Shown: positions 15,236 through 23,758 of the stretch, piece after piece
Position numbering within the stretch: the stretch's first letter is position 1
How the letters are laid out: every line of letters starts with the position of its first letter
NCBI GenBank assembly: GCA_937891825.1
Contig: CALAHN010000148.1
Location: forward strand, 1-33,533
Direction of reading: 5' to 3'
Length of the DNA stretch: 33,533 nt
DNA from: an uncultured Alphaproteobacteria bacterium
GTDB lineage: Bacteria > Pseudomonadota > Alphaproteobacteria > Bin95
Made by a program: the position numbers and the translations under genes
Notes under the pieces: model-generated
Databases searched by the model: none
What the model saw: the letters and a program-made list of their open reading frames with translations, nothing else
What the model was told of the DNA's origin: nothing

Positions 15236-17893
15236 ATGACCCTGCCCAAGACCTATGACCCCGCGGCGGCGGAGGCGGCCCGCTATGCAGACTGGGAAGC
15301 GTCCGGCGCGTTTTCCGCCGATCCGGCGAAGAATGCCTATCCCTATGTCATCATGATGCCGCCGCCGAACGTCACCGGCAGCTTGCACATGGGCCATGGG
15401 CTGACGTTCACCCTGCAGGACATTCTGATCCGCTATGCCCGCATGCAGGGCAAGGACACGCTCTGGCAGCCGGGCACGGACCATGCCGGCATCGCGACCC
15501 AGATGGTCGTCGAGCGGATGCTGGAAGGGGAAGGCGTCAATCGCCGCGACATCGGCCGCGACAAGTTCCTGGAACGGGTGTGGGCCTGGAAAGACGAGTC
15601 CGGCGGCGCCATCCTGAAGCAGCTCCGCCGCCTGGGCGCTTCTGCCGACTGGCCGCGCGAGCGCTTCACCATGGACGCGGGCCTGTCGGACGCGGTTCGC
15701 AAGGTCTTCATCGACCTGTACGATCAGGGCCTGATCTACAAGGATCAGCGCCTGGTCAACTGGGACCCGAAGCTGGAGACGGCGATCTCCGATCTTGAGG
15801 TGCAGCCCCAGGAAGTGAACGGCCATCTCTGGCATTTCCGCTACCCGATCGAGGGCGCCGCGGACGAATTCATCGTGGTCGCGACGACCCGGCCGGAGAC
15901 CATGCTGGGCGATACCGGCGTCGCGGTGAACCCCGAGGACGAGCGCTACCGCCATCTGGTCGGCAAGCACTGCATCCTGCCGCTGGTCGGCCGCCGCATT
16001 CCCATCGTCGCCGACGATTACGCCGACCCCGAGGCAGGGTCGGGCGCGGTAAAGATGACGCCGGCCCACGATTTCAACGATTTCGAGGTCGGCCGCCGCC
16101 ACAATCTCGAGACGATCAACATCCTCGACCGGCGCGGCTTCATCAACGAGAACGCGCCTGAGAAATATCAGGGGATGGACCGGTTCGCGGCGCGCAAGGT
16201 CGTGGTCGATGATATGGAGGCGCTTGGCCTGCTAGAGAAGGTCGCGCCCCATGTCCACATGGTCCCATATGGCGACCGGGGCGGCGTGCCGATCGAGCCC
16301 TACCTGACCGAGCAGTGGTATGTCGACGCCGAGACCCTGGCGCGGCCGGCGATCGAAGCGGTCGAGACCGGCCGCACCAAATTCGTGCCGGAGAACTGGT
16401 CCAAGACCTATTTCGAGTGGATGCGGAACATCCAGCCCTGGTGCATTTCGCGCCAGTTGTGGTGGGGCCACCGGATTCCGGCCTGGTATGGACCCGACGG
16501 GACGATCTTCGTCGCCGAGGACGCGGCCGCCGCCCAGGCGAAGGCCGACGCCCATTATGGCGCGGTCAAGCCGCTGGAGCAGGATCCGGACGTGCTCGAC
16601 ACCTGGTTCTCCTCCGCCCTCTGGCCGTTCTCGACCATCGGCTGGCCGGAGGAAACGCCGGAGCTCGCCAAGTATTATCCGGGCGACGTGCTGGTCACCG
16701 GGTTCGATATCATTTTCTTCTGGGTCGCCCGGATGATGATGATGGGCCTGCACTTCATGAAGGATGTGCCGTTCCGGACGGTCTATATCCACGCCCTGGT
16801 CCGGGACGAGAAGGGCCAGAAGATGTCCAAATCAAAGGGGAACGTCATCGATCCCCTGGAGCTGATCGACGAGTTTGGCGCCGACGCCGTGCGCTTCACG
16901 CTCGCCGCCATGGCGGCCCAGGGCCGGGACATCAAGCTTTCGGCCTCCCGCGTCGAGGGTTACCGGAATTTCGCGACCAAGCTCTGGAACGCGGCGCGCT
17001 TCACGGAATTCCACGACTGCGCCGTCGACCCGGATTTCGACCCCGCCGCCTGCACGGTGACGTTGAACCGCTGGATCGTCGCGAAGACGGCCGCGCTCCG
17101 GGATGACATGACCAGGGCCCTGGACGACTATCGCTTCAACGAGGCGGCGGGACTGCTGTATCAGTTCGCCTGGGGGACGTTCTGCGACTGGCAGCTTGAG
17201 TTCGCGAAGCCGATCCTGTCCGGCAAGGACCGGGCGGCCGCGGCTGAAACCCGCGCCGCCATCGCCTGGACTCTGGCCCGGCTGATGCGGCTGCTGCACC
17301 CGATCATGCCGTACCTGACGGAGGAAATCGCGGCCGAGCGGAACCTGAACGGCGGCGCGCTTCTGATTGGCGCCGAATGGCCGCCGCACGAGCCGCATCT
17401 GGCCGCGCCCGAGGCGGAGGCGGAGATCGATTGGGCGATCCGTTTCGTGACTAACGTCCGCGCCGTCCGCGCCGAATGCAACGTGCCGCCGGGCGCCCGC
17501 ATCAACGCGACGCTGGCCGGCGCGTCCGAGGCGACGCTGGCCCGGCTCGCCCGGAATGACGAACCGGTGAAGCGCCTGACCCGGTTGACGGCGATCCAGC
17601 CGATGGCCGGAGCCGCCGCGCCCAAGGGGGCGGTGCAGGTGATCGTCGATGAGGCGACGGTGTTCCTGCCGCTCGGCGACGTCATCGACGTCGGCGAGGA
17701 GACAGCGCGGCTGGAGAAGGAGATCGCCAAGGTCGCGAAGGAGATCGACGGCATCGACAAGCGCCTGGGCAATCCGAAGTTCACCGCTCGGGCGCCGGAG
17801 GAAGTGGTCGAAGAGAACCGGGAGCGTCGCGCCGCTTTCGTGCAGCAGCAGGACAAGCTGACGGCCGCGCTCGCCCGCCTCCGCGCCGCCTGA
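15236..17893 (+). CDS. valS: Valyl-tRNA synthetase
   Basis: The 885-residue class I aminoacyl-tRNA synthetase has PPPNVTGSLHMGHGLTFTLQ with the HIGH-type HMGH at residues 51-54, TTRPETMLGDTGVAVNPED in the editing domain, the valine-type FDIIFFWVARMMMMG segment, and KMSKS at 529-533. The last ~60 residues form the ValS-specific coiled coil (TARLEKEIAKVAKEIDGI). It charges tRNA-Val and is essential. AGGA lies 7-8 nt before the ATG. A possible terminator follows the stop. Confidence 0.97.
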   Translation: MTLPKTYDPAAAEAARYADWEASGAFSADPAKNAYPYVIMMPPPNVTGSLHMGHGLTFTLQDILIRYARMQGKDTLWQPGTDHAGIATQMVVERMLEGEGVNRRDIGRDKFLERVWAWKDESGGAILKQLRRLGASADWPRERFTMDAGLSDAVRKVFIDLYDQGLIYKDQRLVNWDPKLETAISDLEVQPQEVNGHLWHFRYPIEGAADEFIVVATTRPETMLGDTGVAVNPEDERYRHLVGKHCILPLVGRRIPIVADDYADPEAGSGAVKMTPAHDFNDFEVGRRHNLETINILDRRGFINENAPEKYQGMDRFAARKVVVDDMEALGLLEKVAPHVHMVPYGDRGGVPIEPYLTEQWYVDAETLARPAIEAVETGRTKFVPENWSKTYFEWMRNIQPWCISRQLWWGHRIPAWYGPDGTIFVAEDAAAAQAKADAHYGAVKPLEQDPDVLDTWFSSALWPFSTIGWPEETPELAKYYPGDVLVTGFDIIFFWVARMMMMGLHFMKDVPFRTVYIHALVRDEKGQKMSKSKGNVIDPLELIDEFGADAVRFTLAAMAAQGRDIKLSASRVEGYRNFATKLWNAARFTEFHDCAVDPDFDPAACTVTLNRWIVAKTAALRDDMTRALDDYRFNEAAGLLYQFAWGTFCDWQLEFAKPILSGKDRAAAAETRAAIAWTLARLMRLLHPIMPYLTEEIAAERNLNGGALLIGAEWPPHEPHLAAPEAEAEIDWAIRFVTNVRAVRAECNVPPGARINATLAGASEATLARLARNDEPVKRLTRLTAIQPMAGAAAPKGAVQVIVDEATVFLPLGDVIDVGEETARLEKEIAKVAKEIDGIDKRLGNPKFTARAPEEVVEENRERRAAFVQQQDKLTAALARLRAA

Positions 17894-17899
17894 CCGGGG

Positions 17900-17937
17900 C
17901 CGCGCCGCCTGTCCGCGGCTGCGCCAGCGCGGTTTTT
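17900..17937 (+). terminator. Possible rho-independent terminator of valS
   Basis: CCGCGC (17900-17905) can pair with GCGCGG (17927-17932), directly followed by TTTTT (17933-17937). The loop is long and can form an inner GC-rich hairpin. Confidence 0.5.
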
Positions 17938-18000
17938 ACCGGTTCTTCACCATACAGCCCGTTCTTTCAGGGGGAATTCTCCTTGAAAGGCCCGTGGCGC

Positions 18001-19158
18001 ATGCAATTGGACCAACAGGACGAGCAGACGACCGCGCTGGTCAGGACCTATGACGCCGCCGCCAGGCTGAAGCGGCAGGGCCGGATCGAGGACGCGGCGG
18101 CGGGCTTTCGCGCCCTGCTCGACGGGGCCGCGCGGGTGAAGGGGTTTGACGGCCATCGGCTCGCCGCGGTCGCCATCCAGCAATTGGCGGACCTGAAATC
18201 CGGCCGCCTGACCGATCCGGAACTGGCGCAGGCGGAAGCTATCGCCGCCGCTCTGCCTGAGGGCGAGGAAGCTGGGTGGGCGGTGCGCTTCGGCCTCGGC
18301 CTCGCCGTATCCAGGCAGGATCCGGCCGCCGCCATGGCCTGGTATGATGCGGCGAACGCCATGAAGCGCCAGACGGTCGCCTACGATGCCGACGCCATGG
18401 ACCGTGTCTTCGAAACCCTGGCCCGCGTCTTCGACCCCGCCCTGATCGCCCGGCTGGCGCCCGGCAGCGCCGGTTCGCCGAAGCCGGTCTTCATCGTCGG
18501 CATGCCGCGTTCCGGCACAACTCTGGTCGAGCAGATCCTGGCGAGCGCGCCCGGCATTCATGCGGCCGGCGAGTTGACCGCCATATCCGACCTTTGCCGC
18601 AACATTCATAGCGTCGAGGGCGACTGGCCCGCCGGCGCGGACCGCCTGACCCCGGCGCGCGCCCGGGCCCTCGCCAATGCGTACCTGATCCATCTCCACA
18701 AGCTCGCGCCCAGGGCCGAGCGCGTCGTCGACAAGATGCCGGCGAACGCCCAGAACGTCGGCTTGCTGATGGCGCTTTTTCCGAACGCCGCAATCCTGCA
18801 TGTGCAGCGGGACCCGCTGGACACCTGCTTTGGGATCTACCGGCAATTGTTCGCAGGCGGCGTCGACTATGCCTATGACCAGACCGAAATCGGCCGCTAT
18901 CACCAGGGCCTGATGCGCCTGATGGACCATTGGAAGGCCGCGTTCCCCGGCCGGATCGTCGATGTCTCCTATCCTGGCCTGATCGCCGATTTCGAGGTCG
19001 AGGCCCGCCGCATCGTCGCCGCGACCGGCATGCCCTGGTCCGACGCCTGCCTGGAATTCCACAAGACCGAGCGCGAGATAGATACCGCGAGCGCCGTGCA
19101 GGCGAGGCGCCCCTTGTTCAAATCCGGCATCGGCGCGGCCGACCGCTTCCGGCCCTAA
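18001..19158 (+). CDS. Sulfotransferase-family protein
   Basis: From ATG 18001 this is 385 residues. The first ~150 residues are helical and Ala-rich, like the TPR-type N-termini of this family. The catalytic half begins PVFIVGMPRSGTTLVEQILA, with the PAPS 5'-phosphosulfate loop PRSGTT at 169-174. A later AAILHVQRDPLDTCFGIYRQ segment carries the 3'-phosphate-binding Arg, and YPGLIADFEVEARRI completes the family pattern. It should transfer sulfate from PAPS to an unknown acceptor. A TTG at 17983 with AGGGGG upstream is an alternative start, adding six residues. Confidence 0.82.
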   Translation: MQLDQQDEQTTALVRTYDAAARLKRQGRIEDAAAGFRALLDGAARVKGFDGHRLAAVAIQQLADLKSGRLTDPELAQAEAIAAALPEGEEAGWAVRFGLGLAVSRQDPAAAMAWYDAANAMKRQTVAYDADAMDRVFETLARVFDPALIARLAPGSAGSPKPVFIVGMPRSGTTLVEQILASAPGIHAAGELTAISDLCRNIHSVEGDWPAGADRLTPARARALANAYLIHLHKLAPRAERVVDKMPANAQNVGLLMALFPNAAILHVQRDPLDTCFGIYRQLFAGGVDYAYDQTEIGRYHQGLMRLMDHWKAAFPGRIVDVSYPGLIADFEVEARRIVAATGMPWSDACLEFHKTEREIDTASAVQARRPLFKSGIGAADRFRP

Positions 19159-19236
19159 CTCGGCGCGTTGGAGGCAGCGCTCGCCGCCTGAGCGCGCTAT
19201 CATCGCCGGAACGCAACATCACTGCGAGGCGATGCC

Positions 19237-20283
19237 ATGTCCCAGCCCGACCTGACGACCCCGACCGCATTCGGCCGCATCCACACGCCCGACCCCGCCT
19301 GGCTCGCCCTGGCGGAGCCGGAGGCGCCGCTGGAGCCGGATCTCGAGATCATCGACACGCACCATCACCTCTGGGACCGGCCGGGCGACCGCTATCTTCT
19401 GGACGCCTTCCTGGCGGACCTGGATTGCGGCCATAACATCGTCGCGACCGTCTTCGAGGAATGCCACGCCATGTACCGGGCGGACGGCCCGAAGCCCATG
19501 CGCGTCGTCGGCGAGACGGAATTCGTCGCCGGCATCGCCGCGATGAGCGCGAGCGGCCGCTACGGCCCGACCCGCGTTGCGGCCGGCATCGTGGGCGCCG
19601 CGGACCTGAGCCTCGGCGAGGCGGTCGAGCCGGTGCTGCTCGCCCAGATCGCGGCCGGCGGCGGCCGGTTCCGCGGCGTTCGTCATTCCGCCGCATGGGA
19701 CGCCGACCCGATCATCGGCAATGGCGCCAAGGCGCCCGGCCTTTACCTGGACGCCCAGTTCGGCCGCGGCCTGGACCGGTTGGCGGCGCTTGGCCTGTCG
19801 CTCGACGCCTGGGCCTTCCACACCCAGTTGGACGAGGTGACGGCGCTTGCGACTGCCCATCCCGATGCGCCGATCGTGCTTTGCCATTGCGGCGGCCCCC
19901 TCGGCTACGGCCCCTATGGCGGCCGCCCGGCGGAGGTCCACGCCGCCTGGTTGCCGCGCATCGTCGAACTGGCGAAGCGCCCGAATGTTTCGGTCAAACT
20001 CGGCGGCATGATGATGCGTCTCGCCGCCTTCAACTACGGCCAGGCCCCCACGCCGGCTACATCGGAAGCCCTGGCCGCCCTCTGGCGCCCCTATATCGAA
20101 CCCTGCATCGAGTATTTCGGCCCCGACCGCTGCATGGTCGAAAGCAATTTCCCCGTCGAAAAAATGGGCATCCCCTACGGCCCCCTCTGGAACGCCTTTA
20201 AGCGCATAACGGCCGGCGCTTCGGATACGGAAAAGTCAGCCATCTACAGCGGCACGGCGCGGCGGGTTTATCGGCTGGCGTGA
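19237..20283 (+). CDS. Amidohydrolase-family (COG3618-like) metal-dependent hydrolase
   Basis: The 348-residue TIM-barrel protein has DLEIIDTHHHLWDRPGDRYL near residues 44-63 (the metal-binding H-x-H pair), FRGVRHSAAWD, IVLCHCGGPLGYGPYGG with a later barrel His, and the terminal FGPDRCMVESNFPVEKMG with a conserved strand-8 acidic region. COG3618 proteins include 2-pyrone-4,6-dicarboxylate lactonase and other lactone hydrolases, so lactone or amide hydrolysis is likely but the substrate is unknown. The 3' end is only 2 nt from the convergent isochorismatase-like gene. Confidence 0.85.
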   Translation: MSQPDLTTPTAFGRIHTPDPAWLALAEPEAPLEPDLEIIDTHHHLWDRPGDRYLLDAFLADLDCGHNIVATVFEECHAMYRADGPKPMRVVGETEFVAGIAAMSASGRYGPTRVAAGIVGAADLSLGEAVEPVLLAQIAAGGGRFRGVRHSAAWDADPIIGNGAKAPGLYLDAQFGRGLDRLAALGLSLDAWAFHTQLDEVTALATAHPDAPIVLCHCGGPLGYGPYGGRPAEVHAAWLPRIVELAKRPNVSVKLGGMMMRLAAFNYGQAPTPATSEALAALWRPYIEPCIEYFGPDRCMVESNFPVEKMGIPYGPLWNAFKRITAGASDTEKSAIYSGTARRVYRLA

Positions 20284-20285
20284 GC

Positions 20286-20924
20286 CTACCCCACATTCGA
20301 CCCCACCGCCGCCCGCGCCTTCGCAAGCGCTTCGGCGCCGGGCATACAGTCCGCGTATTTTTGGCCCATGTCGAACAGGTTCGCTGCGTGGGGGCCAAGG
20401 GCGCGGTCGCCGCAGCAGTCTTCGGCGACGATGGTGCGCAAGGCGTAGGAGCAACTGTCGATGACGCTGGCGCGGACACAGCCCGAGGTCGTCGCCCCCG
20501 TCACGATCAGCGTATCGACCGAACGGGAGGCCAGCCAGCTCATCAGGGCCGTGCCGAAGAAGGCCGAGGGGCCGATCTTGTTGACGATCAGCTCGCCTGG
20601 CCTGGGCGCCAGGTCCGGCGCGATCTGGCTGATCGCCGCATCCTCGGCGAGGCCGTAGAGGCCCGGCACCTTCATGGCGAACGTGCCGCCGTTCTGCGCC
20701 TCCGCGTCGAAGACGGCGCGGGAGTAGGCCACGGGGGCGCCGATCTCCCGCATGCCCGCCAGCAACGGAACCGTCGCCGCCACGGCTTCGGCGACATTGC
20801 CGCCGCCGAAGACCGCCGGGTCGACGAAGCCGACCTGGAAATCGACAATCAGCAGGGCCGGACGCCGCCCGAACCCGACGGAATTCCCGAAGTTCTGGCG
20901 GGCGTAGACGGCGTCATCGGTCAT
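20286..20924 (-). CDS. Isochorismatase-family cysteine hydrolase (N-carbamoylsarcosine amidase-like)
   Basis: The 212-residue protein has the catalytic triad of cysteine hydrolases: Asp28 in LLIVDFQVGFVDP, Lys116 in ELIVNKIGPSAF, and Cys149 in TGATTSGCVRASVIDS. The SGCVRASVIDSCSYALRTIV pattern and the N-terminal extension fit N-carbamoylsarcosine/maleamate-type amidohydrolases better than true isochorismatase. It is the last gene of a three-gene operon, 16 nt after the DUF35 gene, with GAGGGG about 10 nt before the ATG. Confidence 0.87.
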   Translation of the reverse strand: MTDDAVYARQNFGNSVGFGRRPALLIVDFQVGFVDPAVFGGGNVAEAVAATVPLLAGMREIGAPVAYSRAVFDAEAQNGGTFAMKVPGLYGLAEDAAISQIAPDLAPRPGELIVNKIGPSAFFGTALMSWLASRSVDTLIVTGATTSGCVRASVIDSCSYALRTIVAEDCCGDRALGPHAANLFDMGQKYADCMPGAEALAKARAAVGSNVG

Positions 20925-20940
20925 TGGCTCGGCCCCTCGC

Positions 20941-21462
20941 TTATTCCTGGGGATAGCGCCAGGGGGCGGCTGGCTGTTCGGCGGTCTCGTCGATGGTCCA
21001 GTGGGGGAGGGCGAAGCCCTCGGTCACGTCGACGAAGACCATCCGCACCCGTGTGCCGATGCCGACTGTCCGGACCACGTCCGGCGGGGCGAAGCTGCCG
21101 TCGGCCATGACAAGGTTGCCCGCCACCCGCAGCGCCTCATGCTCCGAGGGCTGGCCCTTCTGCGTGTCGAGGTCGACCAGCAGCATCATGTAGGGCGTGT
21201 GGCCCTTGAACGCGGGCTGGATGGCATGATGCACCTCCGCGTAGGAATGCACCGCGCCCTTGCCCTCGACCGGGACCCAGTCGTAGTCGCGGTCCGTCGT
21301 CCAGGGGCAGGCGGTGGTCGGCGGATAGCGTAACAGGCCGCTTGCCTTGCCCTTCTGCAGCCGGAACTCGCCCTTGGCGCAATAGTCGAAGAAGGCGCGG
21401 TTTTCCTTGTCCACGTCCTCGATGGTGAGGGCCATGCCCATGTAATCGCCAACGATCGGCAT
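20941..21462 (-). CDS. DUF35 OB-fold acyl-CoA-associated protein (partner of thiolase-like protein)
   Basis: The 173-residue protein has the DUF35 OB-fold pattern: LRYPPTTACPWTTDRDYDWVPVEGKGAVHSY, then AFKGHTPYMMLLVDLDTQ and GIGTRVRMVFVDVTEGFALP, as written in separate blocks along residues ~45-160. The N-terminal rubredoxin-like zinc ribbon is degenerate, with one Cys in DYC and one in ACPW instead of four. DUF35 proteins form complexes with thiolase-like or HMG-CoA-synthase-like enzymes such as Ltp2. GGGAGG lies just upstream and the thiolase-like gene is 14 nt away, which supports such a complex. Confidence 0.82.
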   Translation of the reverse strand: MPIVGDYMGMALTIEDVDKENRAFFDYCAKGEFRLQKGKASGLLRYPPTTACPWTTDRDYDWVPVEGKGAVHSYAEVHHAIQPAFKGHTPYMMLLVDLDTQKGQPSEHEALRVAGNLVMADGSFAPPDVVRTVGIGTRVRMVFVDVTEGFALPHWTIDETAEQPAAPWRYPQE

Positions 21463-21476
21463 TGTCTTGCCCTCCC

Positions 21477-22745
21477 TTATCTGGCGTCTTTGGCCATGAC
21501 CATCGCCGAGCCCGTGCCCGGCATGGCCCAGCCGAGATTGGCCGTGAGCTCCACGTCCTTGACCTGTCGGCAGCCGCCTTCGCTGTAGTCGTGGGTGTGC
21601 TGGCGCTTGCCGTCCGGCCCGATGGGGCAGCTATCGTCGACCTCGCCGCGGATCTGGCGGACGTTCTCGATCACCATGTTCATGCCATGGGTGTAGCCCT
21701 CGCAGAGATGGCCGCCGGAGGTGTTGTTCGGCCTTGCCCCGCCAAGCTCGATGACGCCGGAGGAGACATAGTCCCCGCCATCGCCTTTCTTGCAGAAGCC
21801 GTAGTCTTCCAGTTGCAGCATGGTCGTGAAGGTGAAGGCGTCGTAGGAGCCGGTGACGTCGATATCCTCCGGCCCGACGCCGGCGTTCGGCCAGAGGATC
21901 TTCCTGGCGTAATGCCCGGCGACGGTGGAGATCGGCCCGTGCTGGTAGTGCATGTCGGAGCGCGGCTTGCAGCAGCGGCCGACGACGGACTGGATCACCG
22001 CCGGGGCCTGCTTGCAGTCCCGCGCGCGGTCCAGGCTGGTGACGATGATGCAGGTGGCGTTGTCGGTCTCGACGCAGCAGTCCAGCAGATGCAGCGGCTT
22101 GCAGATAATGCGGGAGTTGATCACATCCTCCACCGTCATGCGCTGCTTGTAATAGGCCTTGGGGTTGTTGGAGGCATGCTTGGAGTGGGCGACCTTCACA
22201 TGGGCGACCTGCTCCGGCGTCGTGCCGTAATCGTACATGTGGCGCAGGAACGTCGGCGCGAACATCTGCCCCGCCGACTGCCAGCCATAGGCGCGGTGGT
22301 GGATCTGGTCGCCGACGATGGGCACGGCCGAACGCGCGCCGGTGCCGCCGATGCGCACCTGGCTGTAGCCGTTCATGGCCCGGTAGATCGCGACCGTCTT
22401 GCACATGCCGGCCTCGATCACGCCGATGGCGATGCCGATCAGCGCCTCGATCGAGGAGCCGCCGCCATGCACGTCCATGTAGAAGTTCAGGCGGATGCCA
22501 AGGTCGCCTGCGACCCAGGGGGCATGGACGGAATCGTTGCCGGAATAGCTCAACATGCCGTCGATATCGCCGGCTCCGAGGCCGGAGTCCGCCATGGCGT
22601 TCTTGATCGCCCAGGTCGCCAGATTACGGGTGGATTCCTCCGATCCGCGCCGGTAGGTCGTCTCGCCGACGCCTGCGATCGCATATTTGCCGCGCAGAAA
22701 CTTCGGCGAATCTGCGTCGAATTCGGTGACGCTATCCAATGACAT
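21477..22745 (-). CDS. Thiolase-like (SCPx/Ltp-type) protein, probable lipid-transfer or aldolase-like enzyme
   Basis: The 422-residue protein starts MSLDSVTEF, preceded by GAGGGAGAG; the in-frame extension upstream has no family similarity. AIAGVGETTYRRGS, VTGSYDAFTFTTMLQLEDYG (residues ~298-316) and NNTSGGHLCEGYTHGMNM (~341-357) are SCPx-like signatures. At the position of the thiolase nucleophilic Cys it has GGGSS (94-98), so ordinary condensation through an acyl-Cys is unlikely. Tyr301 and Tyr351 are candidates for repurposed catalysis. It is unusually rich in Cys. It heads an operon with DUF35 and isochorismatase-like genes. Confidence 0.85.
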   Translation of the reverse strand: MSLDSVTEFDADSPKFLRGKYAIAGVGETTYRRGSEESTRNLATWAIKNAMADSGLGAGDIDGMLSYSGNDSVHAPWVAGDLGIRLNFYMDVHGGGSSIEALIGIAIGVIEAGMCKTVAIYRAMNGYSQVRIGGTGARSAVPIVGDQIHHRAYGWQSAGQMFAPTFLRHMYDYGTTPEQVAHVKVAHSKHASNNPKAYYKQRMTVEDVINSRIICKPLHLLDCCVETDNATCIIVTSLDRARDCKQAPAVIQSVVGRCCKPRSDMHYQHGPISTVAGHYARKILWPNAGVGPEDIDVTGSYDAFTFTTMLQLEDYGFCKKGDGGDYVSSGVIELGGARPNNTSGGHLCEGYTHGMNMVIENVRQIRGEVDDSCPIGPDGKRQHTHDYSEGGCRQVKDVELTANLGWAMPGTGSAMVMAKDAR

Positions 22746-22924
22746 GCTCTCTCTCCCTCTCGTCCTTTTCGAAATTAAGGCATGGACCGGGCGCGACGGG
22801 AAGGGGCGGCAAACTGGTCTGGACAAGCAGAAATTTCGCTTGCCGCCAACCGGCGCCGGCGACACAGTTCGACGGCGCGATAAAAGAAATCGGGCGAAGC
22901 AGGCCTGCATTGGGGGGATAGGCG

Positions 22925-23746
22925 ATGATCGGAACATGGATGACATGCGGACGCGCCATTCTGGCGGCGGCGGCGCTCGGCCTCGTTGCTTTGGGCGCGC
23001 CACAGGCTTCGGCCGACGTTCTGGCGCCGGCGGTGAAGCGGCTGGGCGCGGCCAGTCCGACCCATGTCCTGTTCGTCGGCAACAGCTATTTCTACTACAA
23101 TGACAGCTTGCACAATCACGTTCGGCGCATGGTCGCGGCGGCTGGGCTCCAGACCGAGAAAGCGATGAAGTACAAATCCGCCACCATCGGCGGGGCGGCG
23201 CTCTTCGACCATCCGCTCGACCATTATCTCGAACCCGGCAAGCTGCGGGTCAAGGGGCCGTTTCAGGTCGTGGTGCTTCAGGGCGGCAGCGCTGCGCCCC
23301 TGTCCGACGAACGGCGCGGCAAGTTCAGTGAAACCGTTCGGGACTTCGCCGGGAAAATCATGGCGGCCGGCGGCGAGGTCGCGCTCTACATGACCCATGG
23401 CTATGTGCCGCCGCACAAGAAGGCCCGGGCCGATATGATCCGTGATATCGAGACGCTCTATGTCGAGGCAGGCAACGCCGTCGGCGGTCTCGTCATCCCC
23501 GTCGGCCTGGCTTTCGAGGAAGCCTATCGCCGGCGCCCGGAGATCGTGCTGCACCAGAGCCATGACGGCTCCCACCCTAGCTTGCTCGGCACATATCTGG
23601 CGGCGTCGGTGGTGTTTTATAGCCTCTACGGGCAGACGCCGGTCGGCAACGCCTACGACTATTTTGGCAAAGTCCCGGCGGAGGACGTCCGCTTCCTGCA
23701 GGAGGTCGCCGCCGATACGGTCGAGGCGTTCTACGCCCGGCAGTAG
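22925..23746 (+). CDS. Secreted SGNH-like hydrolase (DUF4886-like)
   Basis: The 273-residue protein has a signal peptide with cleavage after ASA at residue 30. HVLFVGNSYFYYND carries block I with Ser54 in GNS, VVVLQGGS resembles block III, and DGSHPSLLGTYLAA carries the D-x2-H pair (Asp214, His217). This is the SGNH esterase/acetylhydrolase layout, and it probably acts in the periplasm on a sugar or glycan ester. Substrate unknown. The start has GGGGGGA 8 nt upstream. It is followed by a convergent permease gene. Confidence 0.72.
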   Translation: MIGTWMTCGRAILAAAALGLVALGAPQASADVLAPAVKRLGAASPTHVLFVGNSYFYYNDSLHNHVRRMVAAAGLQTEKAMKYKSATIGGAALFDHPLDHYLEPGKLRVKGPFQVVVLQGGSAAPLSDERRGKFSETVRDFAGKIMAAGGEVALYMTHGYVPPHKKARADMIRDIETLYVEAGNAVGGLVIPVGLAFEEAYRRRPEIVLHQSHDGSHPSLLGTYLAASVVFYSLYGQTPVGNAYDYFGKVPAEDVRFLQEVAADTVEAFYARQ

Positions 23747-23758
23747 GAGTCGCGGCCG

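Noticed and set aside
14120-16102. 660-codon minus-strand ORF opposite popZ and valS
   Set aside because: No recognisable domain; popZ and valS on the other strand have full family signatures.
22746-23003. 86-codon in-frame extension upstream of the thiolase-like gene
   Set aside because: It is Arg/Pro-rich without family similarity and overlaps the divergent SGNH gene; a good GAGGGAG site precedes MSLDSV.
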